Source: Morella rubra (Eukaryota; Streptophyta; Magnoliopsida; Fagales; Myricaceae). Taken from it: a DNA stretch of 64,000 bases. Position 1 is the first letter of the stretch. Every line of letters begins with the position of its first letter. The notes beneath the pieces are model-generated. The model made no database searches. It was given only the letters and a program-made list of their open reading frames with translations, and was not told the origin of the DNA. Positions 46,501 through 58,446 of this stretch are shown piece by piece. The translations under genes were made by a program, and so were the position numbers. The DNA is taken from positions 25,712,925 to 25,776,924 of the forward strand of contig CM025855.1 in NCBI GenBank assembly GCA_003952965.2. Direction: 5' to 3'.

Positions 46501-47830
46501 TTGTGGGTGTGTTTGGGATGATGTGACAAGGTGTACTTTTTTAATGCTTTGACATTGGAGATTATTATGAGAGGAAAAACAAATGTGAGGAACCTCTAAG
46601 CTTGCGAGGTGATTCCCTGAATGGTAGTGAGGGTACCGGGTACTTAGGAGACATGCAACCCCCTAGAGCAGGGAGTGGGTGGCTCCTTTATGAATGCTAA
46701 GGTGTAATGTTAAGGGTCTTGGTGCTGGATGCACGGGACAGTCCCATAGAAGGAGAAGGGACGCACAACCTGACTCTGGGGGTGAACAGAACAGACATCG
46801 GGAACTCCTCAAGAACCTATGATGGTGTGATGCATTGCATATTTTAATTCATTCAAGTTCATACTTATTATGCTTGAAGTTAGTTTCACACCACGTTTAA
46901 GTGAATTATATGCACTATATTTGTTTGATCAAGTTTCCCCACCCGGAGTTGAGGAAACGAGCAGATCGGAGATAGGCCGCACAGCACCATTGATACACTG
47001 GGGGAGCGAATATCCAGTATGATGGACGTGATATCGAGCGATAACACGACGAAGGGCGCTAGTCTCTTTACTTTCATCCGACACGAGTAGATAGTTCGTG
47101 TTTTTATTAGGCGCAAATGTTCTGGGACGGAAGACAAGTAGGCGGGTATTGAAGAAAGAAGCCTATATTCGACGGCATCAGCTGGGTAGATTTGCGGGGA
47201 TCTCGCAGTTGAAGTCTATCGAAGGTAGTATAGGCATGGGCAATTGGATAGAGGTGCCGCCGAAGTCGGCAGAGCACATAGAGACCGGGATTAAGATCGA
47301 ACTGCGCCTGGTTCCTTTAAGGACCTCATCTCCCAGTGGGAAGCCCTGGACTCGTAGTGCCGAGATGGCAGACCCAGGTCGTCGGATGCAGTGACGAGGT
47401 GAAACGCATAGGTACTTTCGACGGAGCGTCTAGGATCCGGCAGCGGTGTCTGGTGCGCGAAAGGTAGGCGTAGGCTGTAGGTCGGCGATCGTGGGAAGAG
47501 TCGAGCACGACACAGTAGGGGAGTTAAGTAGTTAGAATACCACAGGGGGCTGAGAATAGTCTAGTCTTATAGAACGGGGAGCGACAGACGGTGGTTAAGA
47601 GGTAGCATAGCTGAGCCGTAACGGAAGGCGAGAGGCCAAGCGAAGCACAGTGATAGAAAGCCGAACTTGTCAGCACCGTGATATGCACGGTGGCGGGTCG
47701 CGCTTCATATCCCGCATGTGCCACCACTGAATAAGTGCATCAATCCGATACGCGAAGCCACGAGGCACGATCAGTCGAGCTGGATCATACTGCGCGGCAT
47801 CACACTTTATACTCGCGTTGCTTCCGTGAT
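43566..47830. mobile_element. ORF-poor insertion splitting LINE 2; probably decayed LTR-retroelement sequence
   Basis: This 4.3 kb separates two parts of the same LINE. No protein domain can be read in any frame. On the minus strand 43.9-44.1 kb is CT-rich like the untranslated part of a gypsy LTR, and 46.8-46.95 kb has gypsy-LTR-like words (TTTCCCCACCCGGAGTTGAG). The part from about 47.0 to 47.8 kb is unusually CpG-rich. Boundaries are set by the LINE on either side and may be off by about 40 bases. Identity is an inference, and paired LTRs were not found. Confidence 0.4.
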
Positions 47831-48310
47831 ATCCAGTGCTAGCAGGAAAAGCCTGCGCTGCTGCATTTTGTTATTTATCAGCCAAAAAACCTCCTTATTC
47901 CACTATTTCAAGACAAATTTAGCCATTTTAACTTGTAAGCAAGTCTACTCATACAAGGGCCCAAGGCAAAATCAAGCCAATACTTTCGGACTACCTTCAA
48001 GAAAGAGGAATCTCTACACCACATACTTTGAAAAATAAAAGGAGAAGGACCATAAGATAATTTACACTAGCCATTACTGACCACCATTGCGCAATGATCC
48101 GAAGTCGTATGAGGCATGTAACGAAGAAGATGATCTCCAAATTGATTAAAGAACTCCATACTGACTGACCATAACAACAGGATCCAAATCAAGCCCAAAT
48201 TAACAACTACCTTACCCAGCTGATTGGCTATGCCGGCGCCAGACATGTAAAGCGCTATGAAAACATAGTGCAAGTCCTTGCCAAGACGAAGGAATCAGAA
48301 TGAAAACAAT
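47831..48310 (-). mobile_element. LINE 2, endonuclease end and following linker
   Basis: On the minus strand 48068-48300 ends in LRYMPHTTSDHCAMVVSN, the usual C-terminus of the L1 endonuclease (pattern LxRxxSDH). The next part, to about 47.87 kb, reads SPFIFQSMWCRDSSFLKVV and LAYKLKWLNL, matching the linker that leads toward the RT. Orientation and order fit it being the 5' continuation of LINE 2 at 40420-43565. Confidence 0.7.
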
Positions 48311-49988
48311 TTCTAAATGAAGTTCATTTAAACCTCTATTCAACTGTTAAGGGAAATCGGCTAAGGAATTAACCGCGAATTTTCTCAACACAATGCGGCA
48401 CAAAACTAAAATGTATTAAAATCATCAATGAATGGCGTAACCAAGGACAGAGATTATCTGGGCGGTTTGATAGAAGAAATAAATTAAATCCTTTACCGAT
48501 CCATAAATCAATCGTTTTCCATCTCACGCTGGAGGATGTTTTAACTGTCTTCATTCGCAATTAATTTGTTATCATTGGAACAAAGCTTTTTCAATTTGTT
48601 CTAGGGGGATAAATAACTCATATTTAAGCCCCATCATAACTGTTGGGTAGAGAAAATACAAAGTTGCTACCCATAAATATCTTTCAGAGCATCCAACAAA
48701 TTATTGAGATACCATGTAACTATTTCAAAACCAGTCAGATTCACTCTTTTGCCCACGATAACCGTCGCACCTCCTGGATCGGGAGATGCCATACAGTCGG
48801 GTTTCTCACCGCCGCACCCCCCTGGTCTTAAATTAAGACGTTACCATAGATCAAACGTGAATATAATAAGCATGAAAGACAGATGACCTAAAAACGACCG
48901 CCATCCAACCAGAAAGATAAATTAATAATAATATTTAAGACAAAATTCAAGGTTATAAAAGATAAAAAAAATGATGCACTATATTTTGTAAATAAATTGT
49001 TAAATAAAAGACTATGGAAAATGCTATTTCAAATAAATCTCTTATGATTTTTAATAATTATATTCTTATAAATTATATTATTTATGATTACTAAATATTT
49101 CTTTAACATTTAACTAGCTTAGGAGGGAGCAATTTCTGTCATTATTTGCAGGATATATTCTTTCGTTGCAGTCTTAATGCCTGATTTAAAGACGAGGAGC
49201 GAAGATTATAGCGTGTATTTTGAAGAAGTTGAATTGGGTTGGTAAATTATTGGATGGAATCAAATATGGAGAGTTAGTAAACTTATCTTTTTTGGCCCAT
49301 ACATAAAGGGGCTAACTATGCAATTTGTATATCCTTTTTATCATAACTGTTTTTGTTTGATCCAAGAATTATTTAGGGTAAGAGAGTATGTATATTCCAA
49401 TAGGTATGCTGCGAAACGATGCTTTCAGCGAAGAGACGTGCAAGTTCTGGAACACACTGCCAAAACATAGTAAAAAAAAAAAAAAATTACTTTTTATTGA
49501 CATTATAACGCACACTACATAATTTTGTCAAAAATAAAAGCAAACACCTGGACGATTCATGAACTTTGAAAAAAAGATAGATATTCTAAATAATAGTAAG
49601 CTAGGCTATAAAAGAGAATTCCTTTTAAATAATGAGGCATCGCTCGTTAGAATTCTTAAACTTCTTTCTATCATCTCTCATTGGAAAAACCTCCTATACT
49701 ACTATTTTCTATTTGAAGTTGATATTTAAAGCTCACCGTGTAAATTGGTATCAGCAGATTGTGTATTTTATAAGTTGAAACAATCGCTACGTAGTGAACA
49801 AATGATTCACTCAACTACTCTAGCCTACTGATTTTTGACTCTCCCCTCTCTCTTCTGTGAGTCCTGTCCCTTGCCAACCCCTAGCCCCCTGTCCACCTCC
49901 TTCCTCCACCTAGCCTCCAATGATATCCCCCTTCTGGCACCTATCTGTCTCCTTTCCCTTGCTACCCTTGTTTTCTCTTTATCGCTTT
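48311..49988. other. Unassigned sequence between LINE 2 and the CACTA element
   Basis: The part to about 48.83 kb may belong to the 5' region of LINE 2 but shows no recognisable ORF1 zinc knuckle. From 48.9 to 49.8 kb the sequence is AT-rich and featureless. The last 150 bases before 49989 are pyrimidine-rich. Confidence 0.4.
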
Positions 49989-52900
49989 CACTACAAAAAA
50001 AACTGGTCTTTAGGGGCGGTCACTAAAAACGCTGCTAAAGACACCAGTTTTACTACAGCTTTTGTGACTAATCTAAACAAACGCGTGCTAAAATTAGAAG
50101 CACTAACCACCTGCTATGAAGGTTCTAATATTCTAGCAAGTGGTTTTATTTGTTAAAAAACACTGCACGAAAGAAACATGACACGGTAGCGCTAAAAGAA
50201 GACCTCACCGCTATAGAGTCTAGAATTTTTAGCAATCATTTGTTGCGATAATGTAAAACGCTGAAAGATTAGCTTATCTACTAGCGGCGGTATCAACAGT
50301 GGACAGCCGCTAAACGGATACATACCTTTAGCAGTGTTTTATTTAGAAAAGAATGTGCTGCATATACACGAGGTGATAGAAGTATAAAAGCTGTTGATTT
50401 CTCATTCACAACTCTAAGTTTATGTTAATATAGAATAATTATTTAATGTATTATTTTATTCCTTTTAATATATTATTTTATTTTGTCATTTATTTGAAAA
50501 TTTTTATTTTAAGGGACTGTACTTAATAAAATATGAAATTAGAAGAGTGTTATGAAAATTGAAGTTGTTATATGATATATTTTAAATTATAATCCATGGT
50601 TGTTATGGTAATTGCATATTTATTGACTAAATCTAAGTTGTTTAGAAAATATTTATTATCATACTTATAATGAGCATATATATTTTGAATAATTAGTAAT
50701 ATAATACTATTTAATTAGGACATATTATTTAATTTCAAACAAAAAGATATTGTGAGATTAATTAACTTATGCAATTAAAGTACATAAACTTAATATATGG
50801 TCTTAGAAACTATACTTTAGTCATTAGGTAGGTACGTACATATAAAGTACTTAGATTAATTAACACATATCAATTATATAATAAAACACATACTTTTAAA
50901 TTATAAATATTATATATTATTACTACCAAACTATTTTAATTAAGATTATTACACAAGTTATAAAAAAAAGTGTAAAAATAACATGCTATGGATTTAATAC
51001 TAAGTAATGAAATTTTTAAATACAGTTACAAATTACTAAAGTACTATTATTACCAAGTTATTTTAGGTACTAAGTACCTTTAACTACATAATAAGCAATA
51101 TTATATGGTCTAAGTACTAAGTATTACTAATATCAATGCGTGCTACAATATATGTATATTACAAACAAAGTAATAATTAAAATAATCAACTTTGCAAATG
51201 ATGGCTAAAAAGTTTCAGTTTAGAGTGTAATAACAAAATGAATTTTTATATTATGATATAATATTGATTAACAATTATAACTATTAGACGAAGAAAAAAT
51301 AAAAGACAGGGCCGAGGAAATTAATTTAGCGTCCAAATCCTAGTTTTATGCCAATATTATAACAAGGTAGAAGGGTAAGTTTTTTCCAGGCATTGGTAGC
51401 ACGAATGTACCCATATCTTTTCACTTCCCTCGTCTATCTGATGTGCGTCCAAAATCACTATTTTTTTATATTTCTCTCAATCCTTCAGAGTCTGTGATGC
51501 CTCCATTACCGAAAGACATGCAGCCCAAACCTCTCAAATACACATGCTCCGAGTACTCTCTCAGAGCTCGGCCGAAGGCAGCGAGTCCCGGTGATCTCGA
51601 TTACCAATTTCTCCACACTGTCTACTATCACCGAATTGGCACTTCATCTACGTCCCAAATCGATCATCAGTTTGAAAGTTTTGCTCTTTAATCTCATATC
51701 GCTCTCACATTGAGGCTGCAGAGTACCGCCAGCGGTCTCCTAACTTTGCTCACTCCCTATTGTCTCATCTCTCTCTCTCGTCGTCCCTACGATATATCAT
51801 TTTATTAGTATATCCTCATTAGCTAACAAAAGTGATTGTTTTGATGATTTTCTGAATGTTGCATTAGGGATATGAAATTTTGCTCTTTGGAAACTTTAGC
51901 ATCTCTTGTTTCATGCGGGTACGATGTTAAATTCTTTCTGAGTTTCTGGCTGATATGCTTAGATTGCGCATTGAGCACTATTTCTGGCATGGATGAACAT
52001 ACTTAAGTTGATTTTCACAAATTTAATTTCGAATTGAATGACTTTGCAGGGCAAAAAAAGAATTGGCTTATGCTAATCATAAACAGTGAGCGACTATATT
52101 TCAATGTATATCCATACGCACACTGTATAATGTTCTATATGCCTACTGAGTTATTTTTTTATTTTTGTCATTTTATTGCTTGGTTATACATTGCAAGTAT
52201 GTTATTGAGGAATGGTGCCCTTGACGTGCTACGTTAATCTGTCTTGAATTGGAAATCTGGCAATTGAGGTGATCGTAGAACGATTCGCTTTATACATTAT
52301 TGTACTGTTGTTTCTAATCTATCATTGTCTCAAACCACAATCACAAAATAAATTTCTATCGACTCGCTGGTTGAATAGATTACTTATCACAAAATTTGAA
52401 TTAAGCCGTTCTGTGGAACTACAATTTCATAATTTGAGATCATCGGCTATCCTATTGGATTTAGTTCTGATAGGGCATGGGTATATATATATATATATAC
52501 CAACCCTACTCCATCATCCTTGATTCCGTATGCTGCTTATTCATAGGGCTGAATACTTACCATTTTCGACTAAAAATTAACATTGTTTTGTGCCACTCCA
52601 TATACCGCTTGATATAGTCTGGATAGGAAAAGTACCAACTGAAAAATGTAAAGGGGAGGGAATACATTCATCTGCTCATGTTTGGAACATATGGCCAATG
52701 CAACCTCCCTCCCTTCTTTAATTTGTTGCATACCATGAATTGTTGAAAGCATCAGGGGTTTGCTTTGTCTGGATTTTATCAGTATTATCTAATGGTGTTA
52801 GAAGTCCCAATATAATACAATGATTTCACTTTTGACATGTCTCTGTTGGATACTTCTTGCAGATCTTGGAATGATATTTTGGCTCTAACCTTCTTTAGGT

Positions 52901-54583
52901 GGAATGGAGTATGCAAGCGTAGTAGTCTATTCTGTAGGATGGAAAACAAATACGCTTATACACATGCACATGCAGTTGAACACATATGAGATACTTAGCA
53001 TCGTGTTTGTGGTTTGTGATAATACTTAAATATAGACACCTTTTTTAACTCCCTATAGTATGCTATCTTTCTGCCAATTCACCCTATTCCCAGCTTGTGT
53101 TTTGAATTGATACTCTATAAACAATGAGGAAGTGAAGTCTTCTGACCAATCATTACTTCTGGTTATATCAAGCGCTTTCTCTGTTGCTTGATCAGGTAGT
53201 TTTGTACCCCATATATCCATTTGTATCTTCTTTTTTAATCTGCCTGATCAAAAATCTAGAAGTTTTTGCTTACACAGCCGTTATAGTACAACAAGTATCC
53301 GGAATTTGGTTTACATAAGATGCTCTTAGTTTGCTGAACAAGATGTCAGCAGTACAACAAGATATAATATATATATATATCTAGTGTTATATACCTTAGA
53401 TCATTTACAATTGGTATTTGCTTATATTACACTGAGTCTTGGAAGTTATCTATACTGATTCAAGCCACCACAACGACAGATAATTGGCACGTTAGAACGC
53501 AACGTAACCTGCTAGCGGTGTGTATTTTGATTTGTAAAATATATATATACAACATAGATATAATACTCAGTTAGTTGTGATAAGGAATATATATAATACT
53601 TCCATCATCATTTATAATCGGGTTATTACCATACTTATATATATATATATGATATATTATAGAAGAATATATGGAAATATATTATCAATTGTTTTCTGAA
53701 GGATTTCTTTTGCACATATATATATGTTTTAGGCATCAGAGAGTAAGACAGTACTCTTTGATATTGAGTTTTATTGTTATCAATTATAGGCAGTCCAGAT
53801 GTAGACTCGTTATATTAGTGTTAATAGACGACAAGATTTTAGTTTGGCTCATGTGCCTTATCGTCGTCTCCTACTAACTTCCATCGGCTCTCTCGCTACA
53901 CTACCTCTTATGTCACATATACATTAATATAATTTTTCATATATTGTATTATATATATATATATATCTAGATATATATATACAACAAACATGGGTATATT
54001 AGCCTATGGCTAATGCAATCAGTTGTCAATTTTTTTTCGCTCTTTGGATACCTACTTTAACCACATTCTTTTGTGAGAATTAAAAAGCAATTATCATAAT
54101 ATAAATGTTAACAAAAAAATTATCATAATTGACACATAATAAAAGAAGTGAAAAAGCTATGAAAAGATATAAATATAAAAAATTAATGTTTTTATCATCT
54201 AACAACATTTCATAAAATCTACCAGCATTTGAAAAACGTTGTAGCAGACCTTCAGCAGGGTTTTTCAAACGCTAGTGAAGATATTATCAAACGCTGCTGT
54301 AGACTCCAGAGTCTACAGCAGCGTTTTTCAATTATCTACAGCGGCATTTTTACAAACACTGCTATAGACTTTCAGTAGTGTTTTTTCAAAAACGCTGCAA
54401 AAAAAAAATCATTCGAATTAGGATCTTTAGCAGCAGTCACAAACGCCACTATAGACTGGAGGTCTTCACCAGCGGTCGCAAATATCATGGCTATAGACCT
54501 ATAGACCTATTGCGACGGATCTATAGCAGAGGTCACGACCGCCGCTAAAAAATTACTGCTAATGGTCATTTTTTTTTGTAGTG
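49989..54583. mobile_element. Complete non-autonomous CACTA element
   Basis: The left end is CACTACAAAAAAAACTGG and the right end, inverted, is CACTACAAAAAAAAATGACC. It is flanked by TTT on both sides (49986-49988 and 54584-54586), the 3-bp target duplication of CACTA elements. Subterminal blocks repeat words such as AAACGCTGCTAAAG, AGCGGCGGT and CTATAGACC in both orientations, over about 350 bp on the left and 400 bp on the right. The 4.6 kb contains no transposase. The middle holds a GC-richer, gene-like patch (51430-51790), and the rest is very AT-rich with TA runs. Confidence 0.9.
51430..51790 (+). other. Gene-like patch inside the CACTA element
   Basis: It stands out from AT-rich surroundings by base composition and by a CT-rich tail (TCATCTCTCTCTCTCGTCG). 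A plus-strand frame at 51443-51691 includes MPPLPKDMQPKPLKYTC. I recognise no family. It could be a leader exon of a lost element gene or a captured host exon. Confidence 0.3.
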
Positions 54584-54849
54584 TTTGGTCTCCGTTACCA
54601 GTCCAAATCTAGTTCCTTTTGTGAGCCCCAAGGTTGTTTTGCAAACAATCCATAATTGATTTTTATGATAACAAAAAATTCTAAGTTTTAAAGGATTTTA
54701 GATTTTACATTATCAATCCACTATTTCTATAATGTATTTCAAAAGATTGAAGTTATTTCTTCCTTAAACTAGTTGTTAAGCGGACTTGAACATCAGTACA
54801 CAAGTTGATAAGATCAATTTTTCATATAATCGTACGGTGTTAAAGAAGT

Positions 54850-56420
54850 GTTTAGAAAGGTTTTGGATGCTTTAAAGTTGATTGGAGAAAATTGGCTGTC
54901 AAAAGAACAAATTAGTATTCGACGTAAGTGTCAATGTCGTTCTGCAACATTGAAGGCATGTGTCGAACACACGGTTGAACTGTCTCGCCGAGAGAATTAT
55001 TTCCAGGCCCATTCAAGTGATTTTTGGCTACAGTATGGGACAGTTGTCAACACACTTGCAAGCACATGACTGTCGACACCATTGCCATGTCTGCCGAGAC
55101 TTAAATTTCCAGGCCCACTTCAAAAGTGATTGTTATTTGCGCTAAGTTGAGAAGTGTCGACACATTGCAGACAATGTGCATTGTCGACACAGTTGCACTG
55201 TTCCGTCCTGCAGAGAAATTGTCTAGACCCATGGTTTTAAATGAGTGTCAGCACACTAGCCACAGTATGGTCCCGACACACTGCGTGCAAATGTGGCAAA
55301 AAATCCTAGAATGACGCCTAAGCTCGTACAAAATGGTTCCTCAAAACGTGACTTTTAAACCCTCCAACGGTAAAATGAAGCAACTTGATGACCGTTGAAG
55401 ACCTAGGGCTATAAGAAGAACGAGATGGAGAGAGAAGAAAAAGCTTGATCATCATCGCAACATCTAGAGAGAGAAAAAACCAAGATCCAAAAAAATCCAT
55501 TTGCTGATTCCTTCAAATCCAAGAGCTCTCATTGTCAAATCTTCTTCTCTTGCTCATCATTGACAACCCAGCCTTCAAAGAGAGAGAGAAATTTCTTGAA
55601 GAAAAAACAACACACTTGCAATTACTCTTTGCCCTAACTTCTAGAGAGAGAAAGTGCTTGAAGAAGAGGGAAAACCGCATCTACCAAGAAAGCTTATGCT
55701 CCTACTTGCCAAACTTTAGTTTTCATTCAAGAATCTTGTCTTCTTGCATTTTATTGAGCTTTTCATTTGCTAATTTGGCTTAGAGAGCCATTCTACACGT
55801 TGTGAGCTTTCTATTTGCATATTCGGCTTAGAGAGTCATTCCTTATTGTATCCATTATTTGTAAAACAATTGAGTGTTGGGTGAACACTTGTCTTACTCG
55901 TGAGGGTAGAAGAAATCCATTGGGTTTTGGGATTTGTGAGGAGTGTGGGTAAAACACTTGTCCTACTTGTGAGAGTAAAAGAAATCCCTTGGGTTTTGGG
56001 ATTTTTGAGAGAGTTGAAAGCCGTGGAGCTCGCAAAAACGCTTTGTAAAGATTCCTTAGCACCCAGGAAGCTAAGATGTATTTACTACTTGAAGAATAGT
56101 GAAAGAAGCCCAATGAAATCAATAGCCTTGGGGGTGGACGAAGGCAAGTGTATTGGCAAAACACCTAAAATTACGGTGTCGTTTCTCTAACTCTATCTGT
56201 CTTACTTTTCAGTACATATTCATACATGTGGAGATTTATGCTTTATCAATATTGCTTATATTTTGCTTAGCATATTATACACTTTGCCAGATCTTACCTC
56301 GTTTTCTATAGATGGAGTTGTATAAGGAAGGGGGTATTTATATTTTCAGATTTGGGTTTTTAAACTCGAAAAAGGACTAAAAGTTTGTTGAAAAACCAAT
56401 TCACCGCCCCTCTGGGTTGG
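54850..56420 (+). mobile_element. Ty1-copia LTR remnant, SIRE/Maximus-like
   Basis: The first part is rich in TGTCGACACA-type words. A TATA-like GGGCTATAAGAAGAACG near 55410 is followed by a GAGA-rich leader. The end reads AACCAATTCACCGCCCCTCT, close to the conserved 3' end of SIRE-type LTRs. No coding part follows. Start and end are approximate. It is an old remnant. Confidence 0.5.
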
Positions 56421-57287
56421 ATATATTTATTAACGGACTCACAACTGACAGTTGCCTCTTTTTTTAGCAGTTTTCCTTCTAGAAGCCAGCTCAGTGAACC
56501 ATCAAGCGTGTGTAACACGTGCTTCTGTCAACTGGACAGTTCAATGATAGTGATGCAGAAAAGCAAAAAAATATTTTCAAGTTGGAGGTAATCAGCGTCC
56601 CCACTCCAGCTTTTGAGTTGTCGACAACATACTTCCTGTGGGACAAACAGTCTATCACACTGCCTAGGTGTCCGCATAGACAAAAATTATCATTAGATAC
56701 ACACAACTTCTTCCATACTGATCATTGGCTAAAAGTGCTGGCGCTGTTATTCAAGTCAGAAAGATTGTGGAGGTGTCCATGCCAATAAGTTCTTGTTTAA
56801 CTTTCACCCTTTTAACGGAGGACACAGGAAAAATGTTTGCACAGTATGGCTTTTGGAAGTAAGGCTTTCCAAAAGCACGTCAAGAGGGATCGAGGCTCTA
56901 GCCACCAAACATTTGATTGAAGACCAGTCCATGGATAACTGCGAATACTGAGGTCCAATTCCATGGTCCGTAACCGGACGAAGGTCTTCAACGAGGAGAA
57001 TAGCAATCTTCATCATCGGTAGGGCAAGAAAACTCAGGATAAATTCAGGTTATGCAGTGCACATGGTTAAATCTGTAGAAAAGTTTCATACGCGTGAGGA
57101 TAATGTCGAGCATCTCTTCAGATATCTTCGGCTTGTTCTGATATTACTAGAGGGTAGCCAAACGCTAAACTCTATACGAGGTTTTTAGTTTAAAATGGAA
57201 TTGAATGGATTATCTTAACTTATGAGCTTTAATTGAGGGAAGCTTCGAACCGTACTAACCGATCAATCCTCTTTCAAGCGGAGACAA
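56421..57287. other. Unassigned sequence between two copia remnants
   Basis: Short frames are open on both strands, but none resembles a known domain. It may be diverged internal sequence of a retroelement; I cannot show this. Confidence 0.3.
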
Positions 57288-57292
57288 CCAGG

Positions 57293-58245
57293 TGTTGGGA
57301 AAAAGCTACACCCTTTTCTCCCCCTTGAGGAATAACGTGAGAAACAAAATAAAAAAGAGCAAGAATAAGAATACAGAGATTTATGTGGTTCTCTCAATGT
57401 GAGGTACATCCATAGAGTTGCAATATTTTTACTATTGTCGTACAAATTACAAGGAGACAGCCGCCATATATGGAATGGCGCAAAAGAAAATAATATGACA
57501 CATGGAAAACCCTAACCCTGAGTGTCATATATATAGGACTCGGGATGCCGCCTGACCAAAAATACCCCGAGCATACAGAGCATCCCGAGTTATCACAACG
57601 CCTGGAGGTTAGCTGGGTATACCGAGCCTAACAAGCTTGTCCCAGTCATCCCGGGCATACAGTTATACTGGTCTCCTGTCTTACGGGGCTTGTCTCCAGG
57701 AACCTATCAGCCCAAGCTTTTGCATATCCCCTATCGTGCTAGGGTTGCCCCCCGGGCATCTATTAGCCCAGGCTTCAGCGTCTCCCGTGTCGTGCCTAGG
57801 CTTGTCCCTAGGCATCTATCAGCCCAGGTCGGATATAGTAAACCAGGCTCCACATAGCCTAACAATCTCCCACTTGGAGATTGGTCCGAATCATCACCAT
57901 TGCCTTCCTACTAATGCTCCTATCTCTACAACTGCTGCAACTTTTCCCTTGTCCTCAAGCTTGAAGACCAACTGAAGCTACGCACAACTTCAGTTTCTCA
58001 ACTGTCACAGATTTTGTTAACATGTCCTCTGGATTCTCCTTTACACATATCTTCTCAAGTGTCAACTGTTCATCTTCAAGAAAAGAACGAATGAAATGAT
58101 ACCTTAACTAGATATGCTTTGTCCTCGAATGATACACCAGCTTCTTTGCTAGAAAAATAGCACTCTGACTCTCACTGTGTAGAATGCACCTTTTCATTTC
58201 TTCTCTATCCTCAACTTCTAAATTTGCAAACATATCTGGGTTGTT
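57293..58245 (-). mobile_element. 3' end of a Ty1-copia element (LTR plus RNase H end)
   Basis: On the minus strand the end of the RNase H region (SESQSAIFLAKKLVYHSRTK, NPEDMLTKSV) is followed by a purine tract CCAAGTGGGAGATTG and then an LTR that occupies 57293-57864 with TG...CA ends (TGTTAGGCTATGTGG to CCCAACA). The rest of the element is absent: at about 58245 it meets another copia fragment. It is broken. Confidence 0.75.
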
Positions 58246-58446
58246 GTATGTTGGGAATTCTAATTCTACTCGAGAGGGGTCTTAGATAAATTAGAATATT
58301 TTGCCGTCAAAGAGGTTGATAATTGACTGATTGCATGGTTAGGATTTTGGATTTGATTGGTTAGGTGAGTCGGATGCCTTAGTGTTTTCTTCTTGGGTGA
58401 ATTTTTTTTTTAAGGTTTATTTATTGTTATTTTTGTTTCTGCAAAT

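Noticed and set aside
47098-47508. Frames in the CpG-rich tract that might suggest a foreign gene
   Set aside because: They are short, on both strands, with no recognisable motif. GC content alone explains them, so horizontal transfer is not supported.
54900-55320. Repeated TGTCGACACA-type words that could look like a regulatory operator array
   Set aside because: They fit the U3 part of a copia LTR, followed at the right distance by a TATA-like box and an LTR 3' end.
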